Made by a program: the position numbers and the translations under genes
Notes under the pieces: model-generated
Told to the model about the DNA's origin: nothing
Databases searched by the model: none
The model's input: the letters and a program-made list of their open reading frames with translations, nothing else
Shown here: piece after piece, positions 16,133-24,599 of the stretch
Position numbering within the stretch: position 1 is the stretch's first letter
How the letters are laid out: each line of letters starts with the position of its first letter
Origin: Streptomyces scopuliridis RB72
GTDB taxonomy: Bacteria > Actinomycetota > Actinomycetes > Streptomycetales > Streptomycetaceae
DNA length: 64,000 nt
Reading direction: 5' to 3'
Assembly (NCBI RefSeq): GCF_000718095.1
Contig: NZ_JOEI01000028.1
Span: 16,368-80,367 of the forward strand

Positions 16133-16172
16133 CCGGGACCGGTCCGCGCGTCGCCACGCGGGCCGGTCCCGG
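16133..16172. terminator. Hairpin between convergent genes
   Basis: ccgggaccggtccgcg at 16133-16148 pairs with cgcgggccggtcccgg at 16157-16172 with one mismatch, around an 8-base loop. It lies between the stop of the rightward oxidoreductase and the stop of leftward cbtA, so it can act as a two-way terminator. No T-run follows, as usual in this genus. Confidence 0.7.
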
Positions 16173-16191
16173 CCGGTACGGTCAGTGCGCC

Positions 16192-17016
16192 TCAGCCCGC
16201 GGTACGCACCGGCGCGGCAGCCTCGCCCGCCGCCACCGCGGCGGCCTTCCCCGGCCGGAGCGCCCGCTCCGCCAGCGCCCCGAAGATCAGCCCGAAGGCC
16301 GTCCAGAGCAGCGCCTGTACGCCGATCGACGCCAGCCGGAATTCCCAGAGCAGGGCAGCCGGGAAAGTGGCCGGAATGGCATCGGTGTTGCCGGGCAGGA
16401 CGAGGCAGGCCACCGCCACGGCGACGGCGTAACCGCCACCGGCCGCGACCGCCGCGTTCCAGTTGCCCAGACGCGGCGCGAGCCGTCTCCCCGCGATGAC
16501 CGCGACGACCGCCAGCAACACGCTCACCACGATCATCAGGAAGAACAGCGTGGTGCGCTTGCCGATGGTGTCCGGGTTGCCGACCGCGGGCGGGTTCGCC
16601 GGATACTTCAGGAACGGCACCAGATAGACGGTGACGAAGGCGGCCCCGGCGAGCAGGGCCGCGGTCGCCCTCGGACCGAACCGGCCGATCCTGCCGAGAC
16701 AGCCGGCGAAGACCAGCGAGGCGATCCCGCCCAGGGCCACCCCGTACACCAGGACGCCGGTGGCCAGCCCGAAGGTCGACTGCACCGGCCGGCTGACCAA
16801 CTCCTCCTCTTCTTCTCCTCCTTGCTGATGCGCTTCTCCGCCGTGCTGATGCGCGGGCGCGGAGTGGGCTCCCTCCTGATGGATCTCCTCCTGCGCGATG
16901 GAGTCCCGTACCGGGGGCTCACCCACCACATAGGCCGCCACGAACGCGCAGAGTCCGGCAAGCACGCCCGCGATCATGCCGCGGACCAGGAGGTTTCTGA
17001 CGGTGGAGGCATGCAT
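16192..17016 (-). CDS. cbtA: CbtA family cobalt transporter subunit
   Basis: A 274-residue integral membrane protein with about six hydrophobic segments, first at 8-30 (NLLVRGMIAGVLAGLCAFVA). The loop after helix 1 is rich in His/Glu (HQEGAHSAPAHQHGGEAHQQ and a run of Glu), a likely metal-collecting region. Conserved features such as FGLATGVLVYGVALGG and FLKYPANPPAVGNPDTI are typical of CbtA, which with CbtB is predicted to import cobalt for cobalamin synthesis. It lies 21 bases after cbtB in the same operon, under a cobalamin riboswitch. Transport is inferred from the family and the riboswitch. Confidence 0.92.
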   Translation of the reverse strand: MHASTVRNLLVRGMIAGVLAGLCAFVAAYVVGEPPVRDSIAQEEIHQEGAHSAPAHQHGGEAHQQGGEEEEELVSRPVQSTFGLATGVLVYGVALGGIASLVFAGCLGRIGRFGPRATAALLAGAAFVTVYLVPFLKYPANPPAVGNPDTIGKRTTLFFLMIVVSVLLAVVAVIAGRRLAPRLGNWNAAVAAGGGYAVAVAVACLVLPGNTDAIPATFPAALLWEFRLASIGVQALLWTAFGLIFGALAERALRPGKAAAVAAGEAAAPVRTAG

Positions 17017-17037
17017 ACGCGTGATCTCCGTCGGTCG

Positions 17038-17280
17038 TCAGTGGCAGGGGAACCCGAGAAGATGACGGCCGTCGTGAACCCACTCGTGCACTTCCGCACC
17101 GGAGAACACCGACGTCGCGCCCTGCTCCGCGCCGACGAAGTACAGCAGCACCAGCATCAGCGTGCCCACGAACACGGCCCACGGCAGCACCGCGCGGAGC
17201 GGAAGCGGAGTGACAGCGGTGCCGGTGGAACCGGTGGTACCGGTGGATGAAACGGCCGGGGGCGCTACGGACTGCGCCAT
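17038..17280 (-). CDS. cbtB: CbtB domain protein, cobalt transporter subunit
   Basis: An 80-residue protein with one membrane helix (LPWAVFVGTLMLVLLYFVGA) and the C-terminal histidine motif HEWVHDGRHLLGFPCH that defines CbtB and is thought to bind the metal. ATG 17280 follows an AAGGAGG ribosome binding site at 17289-17295, which decides the start. It is the first gene of cbtB-cbtA, and the leader upstream is a cobalamin riboswitch, so expression should fall when cobalamin is plentiful. Confidence 0.93.
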   Translation of the reverse strand: MAQSVAPPAVSSTGTTGSTGTAVTPLPLRAVLPWAVFVGTLMLVLLYFVGAEQGATSVFSGAEVHEWVHDGRHLLGFPCH

Positions 17281-17324
17281 GGCACAACCTCCTTGGGGAA
17301 CTCGCGTCCCATTCAGTGGAGCTC

Positions 17325-17455
17325 GAACGACGGCATCCGGGTCTGACTCACCGGGCCCCCCGCTGCGCTGTACGCAGCCGGCGCCCGGCTTACAGTGGCG
17401 CGACCGTGCCGGATTCCCACCGGACTTCCGTTCCGCCGTCGTGATTTCGACGTGA
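17325..17455 (-). ncRNA. Cobalamin riboswitch upstream of cbtB-cbtA
   Basis: On the minus strand this leader carries the main conserved blocks of the cobalamin (B12) element: CCGGTGGGAATCCGGCACGG, then GCGCCACTGTAAGCC, and the B12 box GAGTCAGACCC about 40 bases before the cbtB ribosome binding site. Blocks are in the right order and spacing. In Streptomyces such elements usually act on translation start or by termination; the short distance to AAGGAGG favours control of translation. Edges are approximate. Confidence 0.9.
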
Positions 17456-17541
17456 AGGTACCGCGATCCGGCGGACCGGCCAAGAGGACCTTTTTCCAGC
17501 ACCCGGCCGGAACCAAGCCGGACCCAAGCAGGAAGGACCGT

Positions 17542-18255
17542 ATGACCACCCGGCTCATGCTCATCTCACCGGCCATGAACCAGGCCCTGCGCGAGGCCCG
17601 CTTCCCTCATACCGAGGAGCCGGACGGCGACGGACCGGTCGGCGACGAGCTCGACGCCCTCGGGCTACGCGAGGCCGAAGCCGTACGGGAGACCTTCCCC
17701 GCCACCGATACCGCCACCACGTACGTCTCCCCCTCCCTCCGCTGCCGTCGCACCGCCGAGGCCCTCGGCCTGGACGCGAAGCCGCTGCCCGCCCTCGCGC
17801 CGTGCGCGATGGGCCGCTGGCAGGGCAGGACCCTCGACGAGGTGGCCGCCGCGGAACCGGACGCGCTGGCCTCCTGGCTGGCGGACCCGGCCGCCGCCCC
17901 GCACGGCGGCGAACCCCTGCTGGCGCTGCTCGCCCGCGCCGCCCACTGGCTCGACACCCTGGGCGAGGCCACGGCGAGCGACGGTGGCACAGCGGGCGAC
18001 GGCGCTCCCGGCGGCGGCGCTCCCGGCGACGGCGCTTCCGGCAGCGGCACCGCGGGCGGCCGTGTCATAGCCGTCGCCGAACCGGACATCATCCGCGCCT
18101 GCGCGGTCCACTCCCTGGGCGCAACTCCTGCGGCCTTCTGGCGGATTGACGTACGCCCCCTCACCGCCACCGAACTCAGCGGCCGCGTCGGCCGCTGGAA
18201 CCTGCTCAGCGGCCGCCCGCTCCACAGCGTCGGCCCACGCCCATTCGCCTTGTGA
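17542..18255 (+). CDS. Histidine-phosphatase-family protein lacking the catalytic histidines
   Basis: A 237-residue member of the phosphoglycerate-mutase-like fold, recognised by LRCRRTAEALGLDAKPLPAL (family: S-x-x-x-R-x-x-QTA) and by MGRWQGRTLDEV. The N-terminal strand reads MTTRLMLISPAMNQALREARF: where the superfamily has RHG, this protein has SPA, so the phospho-acceptor His is absent. The second conserved His (usually VSHGGVIR) reads VAEPDIIR. A Gly/Ala repeat (GDGAPGGGAPGDGASGSG) interrupts the C-terminal half. It diverges from cbtB; CobC-like or regulatory roles are possible, but catalysis looks unlikely. ATG 17542 has an AGGAAGGA site. Confidence 0.8.
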   Translation: MTTRLMLISPAMNQALREARFPHTEEPDGDGPVGDELDALGLREAEAVRETFPATDTATTYVSPSLRCRRTAEALGLDAKPLPALAPCAMGRWQGRTLDEVAAAEPDALASWLADPAAAPHGGEPLLALLARAAHWLDTLGEATASDGGTAGDGAPGGGAPGDGASGSGTAGGRVIAVAEPDIIRACAVHSLGATPAAFWRIDVRPLTATELSGRVGRWNLLSGRPLHSVGPRPFAL

Positions 18256-18280
18256 AGACAGGCGGTGTAGATGTAGGTAC

Positions 18281-21091
18281 ATGGCCCGACATATGGGTCG
18301 ATCCTGGGCTCGGGCCTTGTCTGCCCGCTCCGGCCGGCGCCCACGGAGTCGGCGGCGTGATCACCCGCGCACGGCAGGCGAGCGGCGACGATGGTTCCAG
18401 CGCCGGGCCCCGCGGTTGCCGCAGGGGTGGCGTCGTCCGTCGTGGCTGAACGTCCGCACGCTCGCCGGGCAGGTCTTCATCCTGCAACTGGTGATCGTGC
18501 TGCTGCTCATCGGGTCCTCGCTGGTCTCGCTCCTCCTGGTGTCCCGGCATGACACCGAACAAGAGGCGCGCAACCGCTGCCTCTCCGTCGCCACGGCGTT
18601 CGCGAACTCGCCGGGGATCGCGCCCGCCCTGCGGGCACCCGACCCCACCGCGATCCTCCAGCCGCGCGCCGAGGCGGTCCGCAAAGCCTCCGACGTCGAC
18701 TTCGTCGTCGTACTGAACACGAAGGGCATCCGGCTCACCCACCCCAACCCCCAACGCATCGGCGAGCACTTCATCGGACACATCGGCCCGTCGCTGAAGG
18801 GCCACACCATCACCGAGATCGTGCCGGGGACGCTCGGCCCCTCCGTACGGGCGGTGACCCCCGTCAAGGACGCGCACGGGAAAGTGGTCGGCCTCGTATC
18901 GGCCGGGATCACCATCGCCAAGGTGCAGAGCCTCGCCAACCGCGAGGTCCCGATCGTCCTGGGCGCCGCCGCCGCCTCGCTGGCCCTCGCCACCGGCGGC
19001 ACCGCGCTGGTGAGCGGCCGGCTGCGCCGTCAGACCCATGGCCTGGAGCCCGTCGAGATGGCGCGGATGTACGAGCACCACGACGCGGTCCTGCATGTCG
19101 TACGCGAAGGGGTGCTCATCGTCGACGGCGACGGCCGGCTGGTGCTCGCCAACGACGAGGCGGTCCGGCTCCTCGATCTGCCCCCGCGGCCGGAGGGCCT
19201 CAACGTCACCGATCTCGGCCTGGACCCGCAGATGACCGATCTGCTGTCCTCGGGGCGCGTCGCCACCGACGAGGTACTGGCGACCGGAGAGCGGCTGCTC
19301 GCGGTCAACAACCGCTCCACGGACCGTGACGGAGGCCCGCCGGGCACCGTCGCCACCCTCCGCGACTCCACCGAGCTGCGCGCGCTCACAGGCCGGGCGG
19401 AAGCGGCGCGGAAGCGCCTCAAGCTGCTGTACGACGCGGGTGTGGAGATCGGCACCACCCTCGATGTGACCCGGACCGCCGAGGAGCTGGCGCGGGTGTC
19501 GGTCCCGCGGTTCGCCGACTTCGTGGCCGTGGACCTGGCGGAGGCCATCCTGCGCGGTGAGGACCCGGCGGGGGTCACCGCCGCCTCCGAACTGCGCCGT
19601 ACGGCCGTGGTCGGCATCCATGACGACCACCCCTTCTACCCGCTGGGCGCGCGGTTCACGTTCCGCCCCTCGACACCGCAGGCACGGAGCCTGCGCAGCG
19701 GGCGCGGGACCGTCGAGCCGGCTCTCGGCCAGGCCGAGGGCTGGCGGTCCCAGGACCCCGAGCGAACCGCCCGGGTCGTCGCGTACGGCGTCCACTCCCT
19801 CATCACGACCCCGCTGCGCGCGCGGGGCGTGCTCCTGGGGCTCGTCAGTTTCTGGCGTGCGGAGCGGCCGGAGCCCTTCGAGGAGGAGGACGTGTCCCTC
19901 GCCGAGGAGCTGGCCAACCACGCGGCGGTATGCATCGACAACGCCCGTCGCTACACCCGCGAGCACACCATGGCGGAGACGCTCCAGCGCAGCCTGCTCC
20001 CCCGGCGGCTGCCGGAGCAGACCGCCCTTGATGTCGCCTACCGGTATCTGCCCGCGGAGTCGGGGGTGGGCGGCGACTGGTTCGATGTCATCCCGCTGCC
20101 CGGCGCCCGCGTGGCCCTGGTCGTGGGCGATGTCGTCGGACACGGCCTGCTCGCGGCGGCGACGATGGGCCGGCTGCGTACGGCGGTCCACAACTTCTCG
20201 TCGCTCGATCTGCCGCCCGACGAGATCCTCTCCCATCTGGACGATCTGGTCACCCGTATCGACCACGACGAGGGCATCGCGGGCGGCGGCGCCGTGGTCA
20301 CGGGCGCGACCTGTCTCTACGCGATCTACGACCCGGTGACCCGGGTCTGTTCCATGGCCCGGGCCGGCCATCCGCCACCCGCGCTGGTCGGCACGGACGG
20401 CAACGTGGAGTTCCTCGATCTGCCGGCCGGGACCCCGCTGGGCCTGGGCGGGCTGCCGTTCGAGACGGTGGAGCTGCGGCTGCCCGAGGCCAGCCATCTG
20501 GTGCTGTACACCGACGGACTCATCGAGGACCGCGACCGGGAGATCGACGACGGGCTCCATATGCTGCGCGCCGCGCTGGCCCACCCGCACCGGGACCCGG
20601 AGGAGACCTGCACGGCGGTGCTCGAAGCGCTGCTGCCCGACCGCCCGAGCGATGACATCGCGCTCATCGTCGCCCGTACGCGCGTGCTCCAGCCCGACCG
20701 GATCGCGGAGTGGGAGGTGCCCTCGCATCCCTCGGAGGTGTCGCGGGTGCGGGCCGCCGTGGCCCGGCAGCTGGCGGACTGGGGGCTGGACGAGCTGGCG
20801 TACCCCACCGAGCTGATCCTCAGCGAACTGATCACCAACGCCATCCGCTACGCCCTCGGCCCGATCAAGGTGCGGCTGCTCCGCGACCGCTCCCTGATCT
20901 GCGAGGTCTCCGACTTCAGCAGCACCTCGCCGCATCTCAGATACGCGGCGGCCACCGACGAGGGGGGCCGGGGCCTGTTCCTCGTCGCGCAGTTCACCGA
21001 ACGCTGGGGCACCCGGTATACGGCGGAGGGCAAGGTCATCTGGACCGAGCAGTCGCTGCCGTCGGGCGCCGGACCCGTCACGGAGAGCTGA
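18281..21091 (+). CDS. SpoIIE-type serine phosphatase with sensor, PAS, GAF and HATPase domains
   Basis: A 936-residue membrane signalling protein. After a basic N terminus come TM1 (about 62-88), an extracytoplasmic double-Cache/CitA-like sensor (to about 235), TM2 (VPIVLGAAAASLALATGGTA), a PAS domain (about 270-380), a GAF domain (about 390-560), a SpoIIE/PP2C phosphatase (about 580-790: GVGGDWFDVIPL and VVGDVVGHG carry metal-binding Asp) and a C-terminal HATPase of the RsbW kind (LILSELITNAIRYA, DEGGRGLFLVAQF). Such proteins combine anti-anti-sigma phosphatase and anti-sigma kinase modules in one chain. The start is uncertain; ATG 18281 or 18293. The sigma factor controlled is unknown. Confidence 0.9.
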   Translation: MARHMGRSWARALSARSGRRPRSRRRDHPRTAGERRRWFQRRAPRLPQGWRRPSWLNVRTLAGQVFILQLVIVLLLIGSSLVSLLLVSRHDTEQEARNRCLSVATAFANSPGIAPALRAPDPTAILQPRAEAVRKASDVDFVVVLNTKGIRLTHPNPQRIGEHFIGHIGPSLKGHTITEIVPGTLGPSVRAVTPVKDAHGKVVGLVSAGITIAKVQSLANREVPIVLGAAAASLALATGGTALVSGRLRRQTHGLEPVEMARMYEHHDAVLHVVREGVLIVDGDGRLVLANDEAVRLLDLPPRPEGLNVTDLGLDPQMTDLLSSGRVATDEVLATGERLLAVNNRSTDRDGGPPGTVATLRDSTELRALTGRAEAARKRLKLLYDAGVEIGTTLDVTRTAEELARVSVPRFADFVAVDLAEAILRGEDPAGVTAASELRRTAVVGIHDDHPFYPLGARFTFRPSTPQARSLRSGRGTVEPALGQAEGWRSQDPERTARVVAYGVHSLITTPLRARGVLLGLVSFWRAERPEPFEEEDVSLAEELANHAAVCIDNARRYTREHTMAETLQRSLLPRRLPEQTALDVAYRYLPAESGVGGDWFDVIPLPGARVALVVGDVVGHGLLAAATMGRLRTAVHNFSSLDLPPDEILSHLDDLVTRIDHDEGIAGGGAVVTGATCLYAIYDPVTRVCSMARAGHPPPALVGTDGNVEFLDLPAGTPLGLGGLPFETVELRLPEASHLVLYTDGLIEDRDREIDDGLHMLRAALAHPHRDPEETCTAVLEALLPDRPSDDIALIVARTRVLQPDRIAEWEVPSHPSEVSRVRAAVARQLADWGLDELAYPTELILSELITNAIRYALGPIKVRLLRDRSLICEVSDFSSTSPHLRYAAATDEGGRGLFLVAQFTERWGTRYTAEGKVIWTEQSLPSGAGPVTES

Positions 21092-21106
21092 CGGCGCCAC
21101 GAACGG

Positions 21107-21150
21107 CCGACCGACGCGCCACGGACGACCGACCGACGCGCTACGGACGC
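21107..21150. repeat. Two tandem 22-bp repeats between convergent genes
   Basis: Two 22-base units beginning ccgaccgacgcg lie at 21107-21128 and 21129-21150, differing at two positions. They sit 15 bases after the stop of the SpoIIE-type gene and 13 bases before the stop of the convergent downstream gene. Confidence 0.8.
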
Positions 21151-21162
21151 GCCATGAACGAT

Positions 21163-21732
21163 CTACGGACGGCTCCAGCCCGGGTCGCGCCCCGTCATGG
21201 CCAGCAGCGCCTCGAACGGACCCGCGTCCTCGCCCACCGGCACGGGCTCCCCGAACACCCCCATCTTCCGCGCCGTCGGAGCCAGCGCCCCGAACTCCGC
21301 CCCGAGCATCCCGACGAGCGCCGCGTCCGGCTCGTACGGCTGCCCCGTGGCCCGCGCCAGGTCCCATCCGTGGACAGCGAGATCGCCGACCACCATCGCG
21401 CCCACCGTCCTGGCCGGCATCCCCATCGCCCCCGAGGTGCCCTCCTCGGCGCCCGGCGCGTCCCAGGCCGCGATGAGCCGTACGGTCTCGTCGGCGAACC
21501 GGTCGCGCCACGCCCCCGTCAGATGCTCGGGGGCGGCGCCGAAGTCGGAGTCCTTCTTGGCGGCCAGCGCCTGGAAGTTCACGATGACCTGGAAGAGATG
21601 GTCGACGAGGGCGTGTACGTCGTACTCCGCGCACGGGGTCGGCGCGGTGAGCTGGTCGTCGGTGATGTTCCGGACCACGGTGACGGTACGGTCCGCCGCC
21701 GCCTCCAGCAGCTTGCTGATGGTGTCGTTCAT
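21163..21732 (-). CDS. TIGR03086-type metal-binding protein (DinB/maleylpyruvate isomerase fold)
   Basis: A 189-residue four-helix-bundle protein. It starts MNDTISKLLEAAADRTVTVV and shows LTAPTPCAEYDVHALVDHLF, with the first metal-ligand His, and VGDLAVHGWDLARATGQPY with the second. This matches the mycothiol-dependent maleylpyruvate isomerase/TIGR03086 family of actinobacteria, whose members often act as thiol transferases or are uncharacterised. ATG at 21732 is the first with homology; the frame is open far upstream by chance. It diverges from an AraC-type regulator with 63 bases between starts, so that regulator may control it. Confidence 0.88.
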   Translation of the reverse strand: MNDTISKLLEAAADRTVTVVRNITDDQLTAPTPCAEYDVHALVDHLFQVIVNFQALAAKKDSDFGAAPEHLTGAWRDRFADETVRLIAAWDAPGAEEGTSGAMGMPARTVGAMVVGDLAVHGWDLARATGQPYEPDAALVGMLGAEFGALAPTARKMGVFGEPVPVGEDAGPFEALLAMTGRDPGWSRP

Positions 21733-21795
21733 GGCCGTGACCGTAGGAAACGGCGCTCCCCGGCGTCTTGAAGAAACGCGACATAGGATCCGGGC

Positions 21796-22665
21796 ATGGC
21801 AGGACCACGGCGTGACACCCGGGGCATCGTCGACGCCCCCGGGCTCTTCGCGCGGGTACGGTTCCGGCGCCGCGAGCCCGCTCCGGCCCTGCGGCCGTAT
21901 CTGGAGCACTACTGGCTGATCGACTGGGATCTCGACCAGCCCTACGCCTCCCATGTCGTGCCGCATCCCTCGGTCAATGTGGTGTTCCAGCGGTTCGGCC
22001 CCGGGGCGGACAGCCCGGCCTTCGCCGAGGTCGCGGGCGTCGGCCTGGAGCTGTTCACCCAGAAGCTGGCGGGGCGGGGCCGGGTGTGCGGGGTGCAGTT
22101 CAGGCCGGGCGGCTTCCGGCCGTTCGCGCCGGGGTGGCCCGTATCGGAGTGGACGGGGCGGCGCGTGCCGATCGCCGAGGTCATGCCGGCGACGGACGCG
22201 GACATCGCGGCGGTGCTCGGCCCGCCCGACGCCCCGGAGGACGCGCGGGTGGCCGCGCTCGACTCGTATCTGCTGGGCATCGGCCCGCGCCCGGACCCGC
22301 GGGCGGCACACGCCATGGCGGTGGCGGACCGGATCCGTACCGACCGCACGATCCGGCGCGTGGCCCGGCTCTCCGAGGCGGAGGGGGTGTCGGTGCGCTC
22401 GCTGCAACGGCTCTTCGCCGCGTATGTGGGGGTGGGACCGAAGTGGGTGATCCTGCGGTACCGCATTCACGAGGCGCTGGAGCGCGCGGAGTCGGAAACG
22501 GGTACGGAGGTGGAGTGGGCGGAGCTGGCCGCCGAGCTCGGCTACAGCGATCAGGCCCATCTCGTACGGGACTTCACGGCGACGGTCGGTGTGCCCCCGA
22601 CGGCGTACGCCAGACCACCGGCAGCCGGACGCCCCGATGTCAGACCCCCGCCCTACAGTGCGTGA
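21796..22665 (+). CDS. AraC-family regulator with DUF6597-type N-terminal domain
   Basis: A 289-residue regulator. Residues 20-150 are the cupin-like sensor region seen in these proteins (LRPYLEHYWLIDWDL, VVPHPSVNVVFQRFG, GVQFRPGGFRPF). Residues 180-275 form the double helix-turn-helix: VARLSEAEGVSVRSLQRLF and AAELGYSDQAHLVRDFTATV, ending at PPTAY. An AGGATCCGGG stretch precedes ATG 21796. It diverges from the DinB-like gene and is followed after one base by a GNAT gene. The inducer is unknown. Confidence 0.9.
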   Translation: MAGPRRDTRGIVDAPGLFARVRFRRREPAPALRPYLEHYWLIDWDLDQPYASHVVPHPSVNVVFQRFGPGADSPAFAEVAGVGLELFTQKLAGRGRVCGVQFRPGGFRPFAPGWPVSEWTGRRVPIAEVMPATDADIAAVLGPPDAPEDARVAALDSYLLGIGPRPDPRAAHAMAVADRIRTDRTIRRVARLSEAEGVSVRSLQRLFAAYVGVGPKWVILRYRIHEALERAESETGTEVEWAELAAELGYSDQAHLVRDFTATVGVPPTAYARPPAAGRPDVRPPPYSA

Positions 22666-22666
22666 C

Positions 22667-23248
22667 ATGGAGAGTGAAGCACCGCGGGTACGGCTGGATC
22701 CCTGGGCCGAGGGCGATCTCGGTCTGCTCCGCGCCATGAACGCGCCGGAGCTGATGAGCCATCTGGGCGGCCCCGAGACCGAGGACCAGCTGCTCACGCG
22801 GCACAGACGGTACGTCGACCTGAGCGCGGACCGGACGGGCCGGGGCCGGATGTTCCGGATCGTGCTGCTGCCCGCCGGCGAGGCCGTCGGCACGATCGGG
22901 TTCTGGGAGCAGACCTGGCAGGGCCGACAGATATACGAGACGGGCTGGGGGGTGCTCGCCGCCCATCAGGGGCGCGGCATCGCGGCGGCGGCAGCGGCGG
23001 CCGTCGTGGAGAAGGCGCGCGCCGAGAGCAAGTACCGCTATCTGCATGCCTTCCCGTCCGTCGGCAACCGGTCGTCGAACGCGCTGTGCGGCCGGGTGGG
23101 GTTCTCGCTCCGGGGCCCGTGCGAGGTCGAGTTCCCGAAGGGGCATCTGATGCGCGCCAACGACTGGCGGCTGGACCTGACGCCCGGCGCGGAGGGCCAG
23201 GAAAGCCCTGGCCCGGCCCCCGCGTCCGATGGCATCCTGACGACGTGA
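22667..23248 (+). CDS. GNAT family N-acetyltransferase
   Basis: A 193-residue RimJ/RimL-like acetyltransferase. It starts MESEAPRVRLDPWAEGDL and shows GTIGFWEQTWQGRQIYETGW, then VLAAHQGRGIAAAAAAAVVE, which carries the acetyl-CoA binding Q-x-x-G-x-G/A signature, and NRSSNALCGRVGFSLRGPC. The start lies one base after the stop of the regulator gene, without a clear ribosome binding site of its own, so coupling is likely. The stop overlaps the next GTG (GTGA). Substrate unknown. Confidence 0.88.
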   Translation: MESEAPRVRLDPWAEGDLGLLRAMNAPELMSHLGGPETEDQLLTRHRRYVDLSADRTGRGRMFRIVLLPAGEAVGTIGFWEQTWQGRQIYETGWGVLAAHQGRGIAAAAAAAVVEKARAESKYRYLHAFPSVGNRSSNALCGRVGFSLRGPCEVEFPKGHLMRANDWRLDLTPGAEGQESPGPAPASDGILTT

Positions 23249-23979
23249 ACGGACCGGAGATCCAGATCGATTTCGCCCCTGAGCTGCGCCTCTTCCTCCC
23301 CGCGGAGCGGCGTCAGGGACGTACGTGCCTGCTCACCGACGGGGCGTCCACGCTCGGTCACGCCATCGAATCGCTGGGTGTCCCGCTCACCGAGGCCGGA
23401 CCGCTGCTCGTGGACGGCCGCGAGGTGCCGGTCTCGCACATCCCCGCCGCGGGCGAATCCGTCGAGGTACGGGCCGTGAGCCGCCCCCAGCGGGTGCCCG
23501 GCGCTCCCCTGCGCTTTCTGCTGGATGTCCATCTCGGCACGCTCGCGCGACGGCTGCGGCTGCTCGGCGTCGACGCGGCGTACGAGAACGAGGACCTCGG
23601 CGATCCGGCCCTGGCCACCCTCTCCGCCGCCGAGCGCCGGGTGATGCTGTCCCGGGACCGCGGGCTGCTGCGGCGCCGCGAGATCTGGGCCGGGGCGTAT
23701 ATCTACAGCGACCGCCCCGACGACCAGCTCCGGGATGTCCTGGAACGCTTCGCGCCCGCCCTCGCGCCCTGGACCCGCTGCACCGCCTGCAACGGCGGCC
23801 TGGGCCCCGCCGACAAGGAGTCCGTGCAGGAGCAGCTGGAGCACGGCACCCAGCGTTCGTACGACGTCTTCGCCCAGTGCACGTTCTGCGGCCGGGTGTA
23901 CTGGCGCGGCGCGCACCACGCGAGGCTGGCGGCGATCGTCGAGGACGCGGTACGGGAATTCGGCGACGCCGCCGCGTAG
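23245..23979 (+). CDS. Mut7-C RNAse domain protein with N-terminal ubiquitin-like domain
   Basis: A 244-residue protein. Residues 1-85 fit the MoaD/ubiquitin-like domain found fused to Mut7-C; residues 90-240 are the Mut7-C PIN-like RNAse domain: RFLLDVHLGTLARRLRLLG, then MLSRDRGLLRRR with acidic residues of the PIN fold, and a zinc ribbon made by CTACNGGL and CTFCGRVYW. Such proteins are predicted RNases with unknown targets. The GTG at 23245 overlaps the GNAT stop, so the two are coupled. Family assignment is strong; activity is inferred. Confidence 0.9.
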   Translation: MNGPEIQIDFAPELRLFLPAERRQGRTCLLTDGASTLGHAIESLGVPLTEAGPLLVDGREVPVSHIPAAGESVEVRAVSRPQRVPGAPLRFLLDVHLGTLARRLRLLGVDAAYENEDLGDPALATLSAAERRVMLSRDRGLLRRREIWAGAYIYSDRPDDQLRDVLERFAPALAPWTRCTACNGGLGPADKESVQEQLEHGTQRSYDVFAQCTFCGRVYWRGAHHARLAAIVEDAVREFGDAAA

Positions 23980-24008
23980 GCCCTGGCCGGACGGCTGTCC
24001 GCGCGCGG

Positions 24009-24512
24009 TCAGAAGACGTACGGGTCCCCGGTGGCCGGGGCCAGCACCCGGTGCCGGTGGTTCTCGGGGTTCGGGTCGCTCGCGCCGCCGTTCCAGGCGG
24101 TGTCGATCTGTACGACCGCCTCGACCGGCCGGCTGACCGCCTTCAGGTCGAGAGCCGTCTCCTGGCTCCGCGCGCCCGCCCGGAGCTGACCCGTACGGCA
24201 GAGGACCACCCGGTCCCCGCCCCACAGACAGTTCGCCGGCAGGCTCCGGCCGGCCGCGACGGCCACCGAGAAGGTCAGCCGCACGGTCGCGTCCGCGAGC
24301 GCGGACGGGCCGTGGTTCTCGGACTCGAAGCGGACCGTCAACTGGTCGCTCCACAGCGACACATGTCCGTGGTGCGCGAGATCGGCCTCCGGTACGACAG
24401 CACCCCGGACGCCGTCGGTCCCGGCGTCGGCTCCGACGCCGGGACCCGCTCCCATCACCACCGCCGTGACGGCCGACACCGCCACCAGCAACGCCTTGCG
24501 CTTGACACCCAT
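24009..24512 (-). CDS. Secreted hypothetical protein
   Basis: A 167-residue protein with a Sec signal peptide (KRKALLVAVSAVTAVVMGAG, cleavage near GVGADA at about 29). The mature part is beta-rich: LTVRFESENHGPSALADATV resembles a CARDB/DUF11-like Ig-type fold that often occurs in surface proteins, and two cysteines (NCLWGG and VLCRTG) may form a disulfide. I do not recognise a named family. It stands alone and converges on the Mut7-C gene. Confidence 0.78.
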   Translation of the reverse strand: MGVKRKALLVAVSAVTAVVMGAGPGVGADAGTDGVRGAVVPEADLAHHGHVSLWSDQLTVRFESENHGPSALADATVRLTFSVAVAAGRSLPANCLWGGDRVVLCRTGQLRAGARSQETALDLKAVSRPVEAVVQIDTAWNGGASDPNPENHRHRVLAPATGDPYVF

Positions 24513-24599
24513 GGCGGGAACATACCGATCATCACACCGCGAATCGGGCCGGCTGTGGGCCCGGCGCGCACTCGGTCACCCACATGACACGCTGTCCCC

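Noticed and set aside
21163..22893. A 576-residue minus-strand protein
   Set aside because: Only the last 189 residues have homology; the rest is antisense to the AraC regulator.
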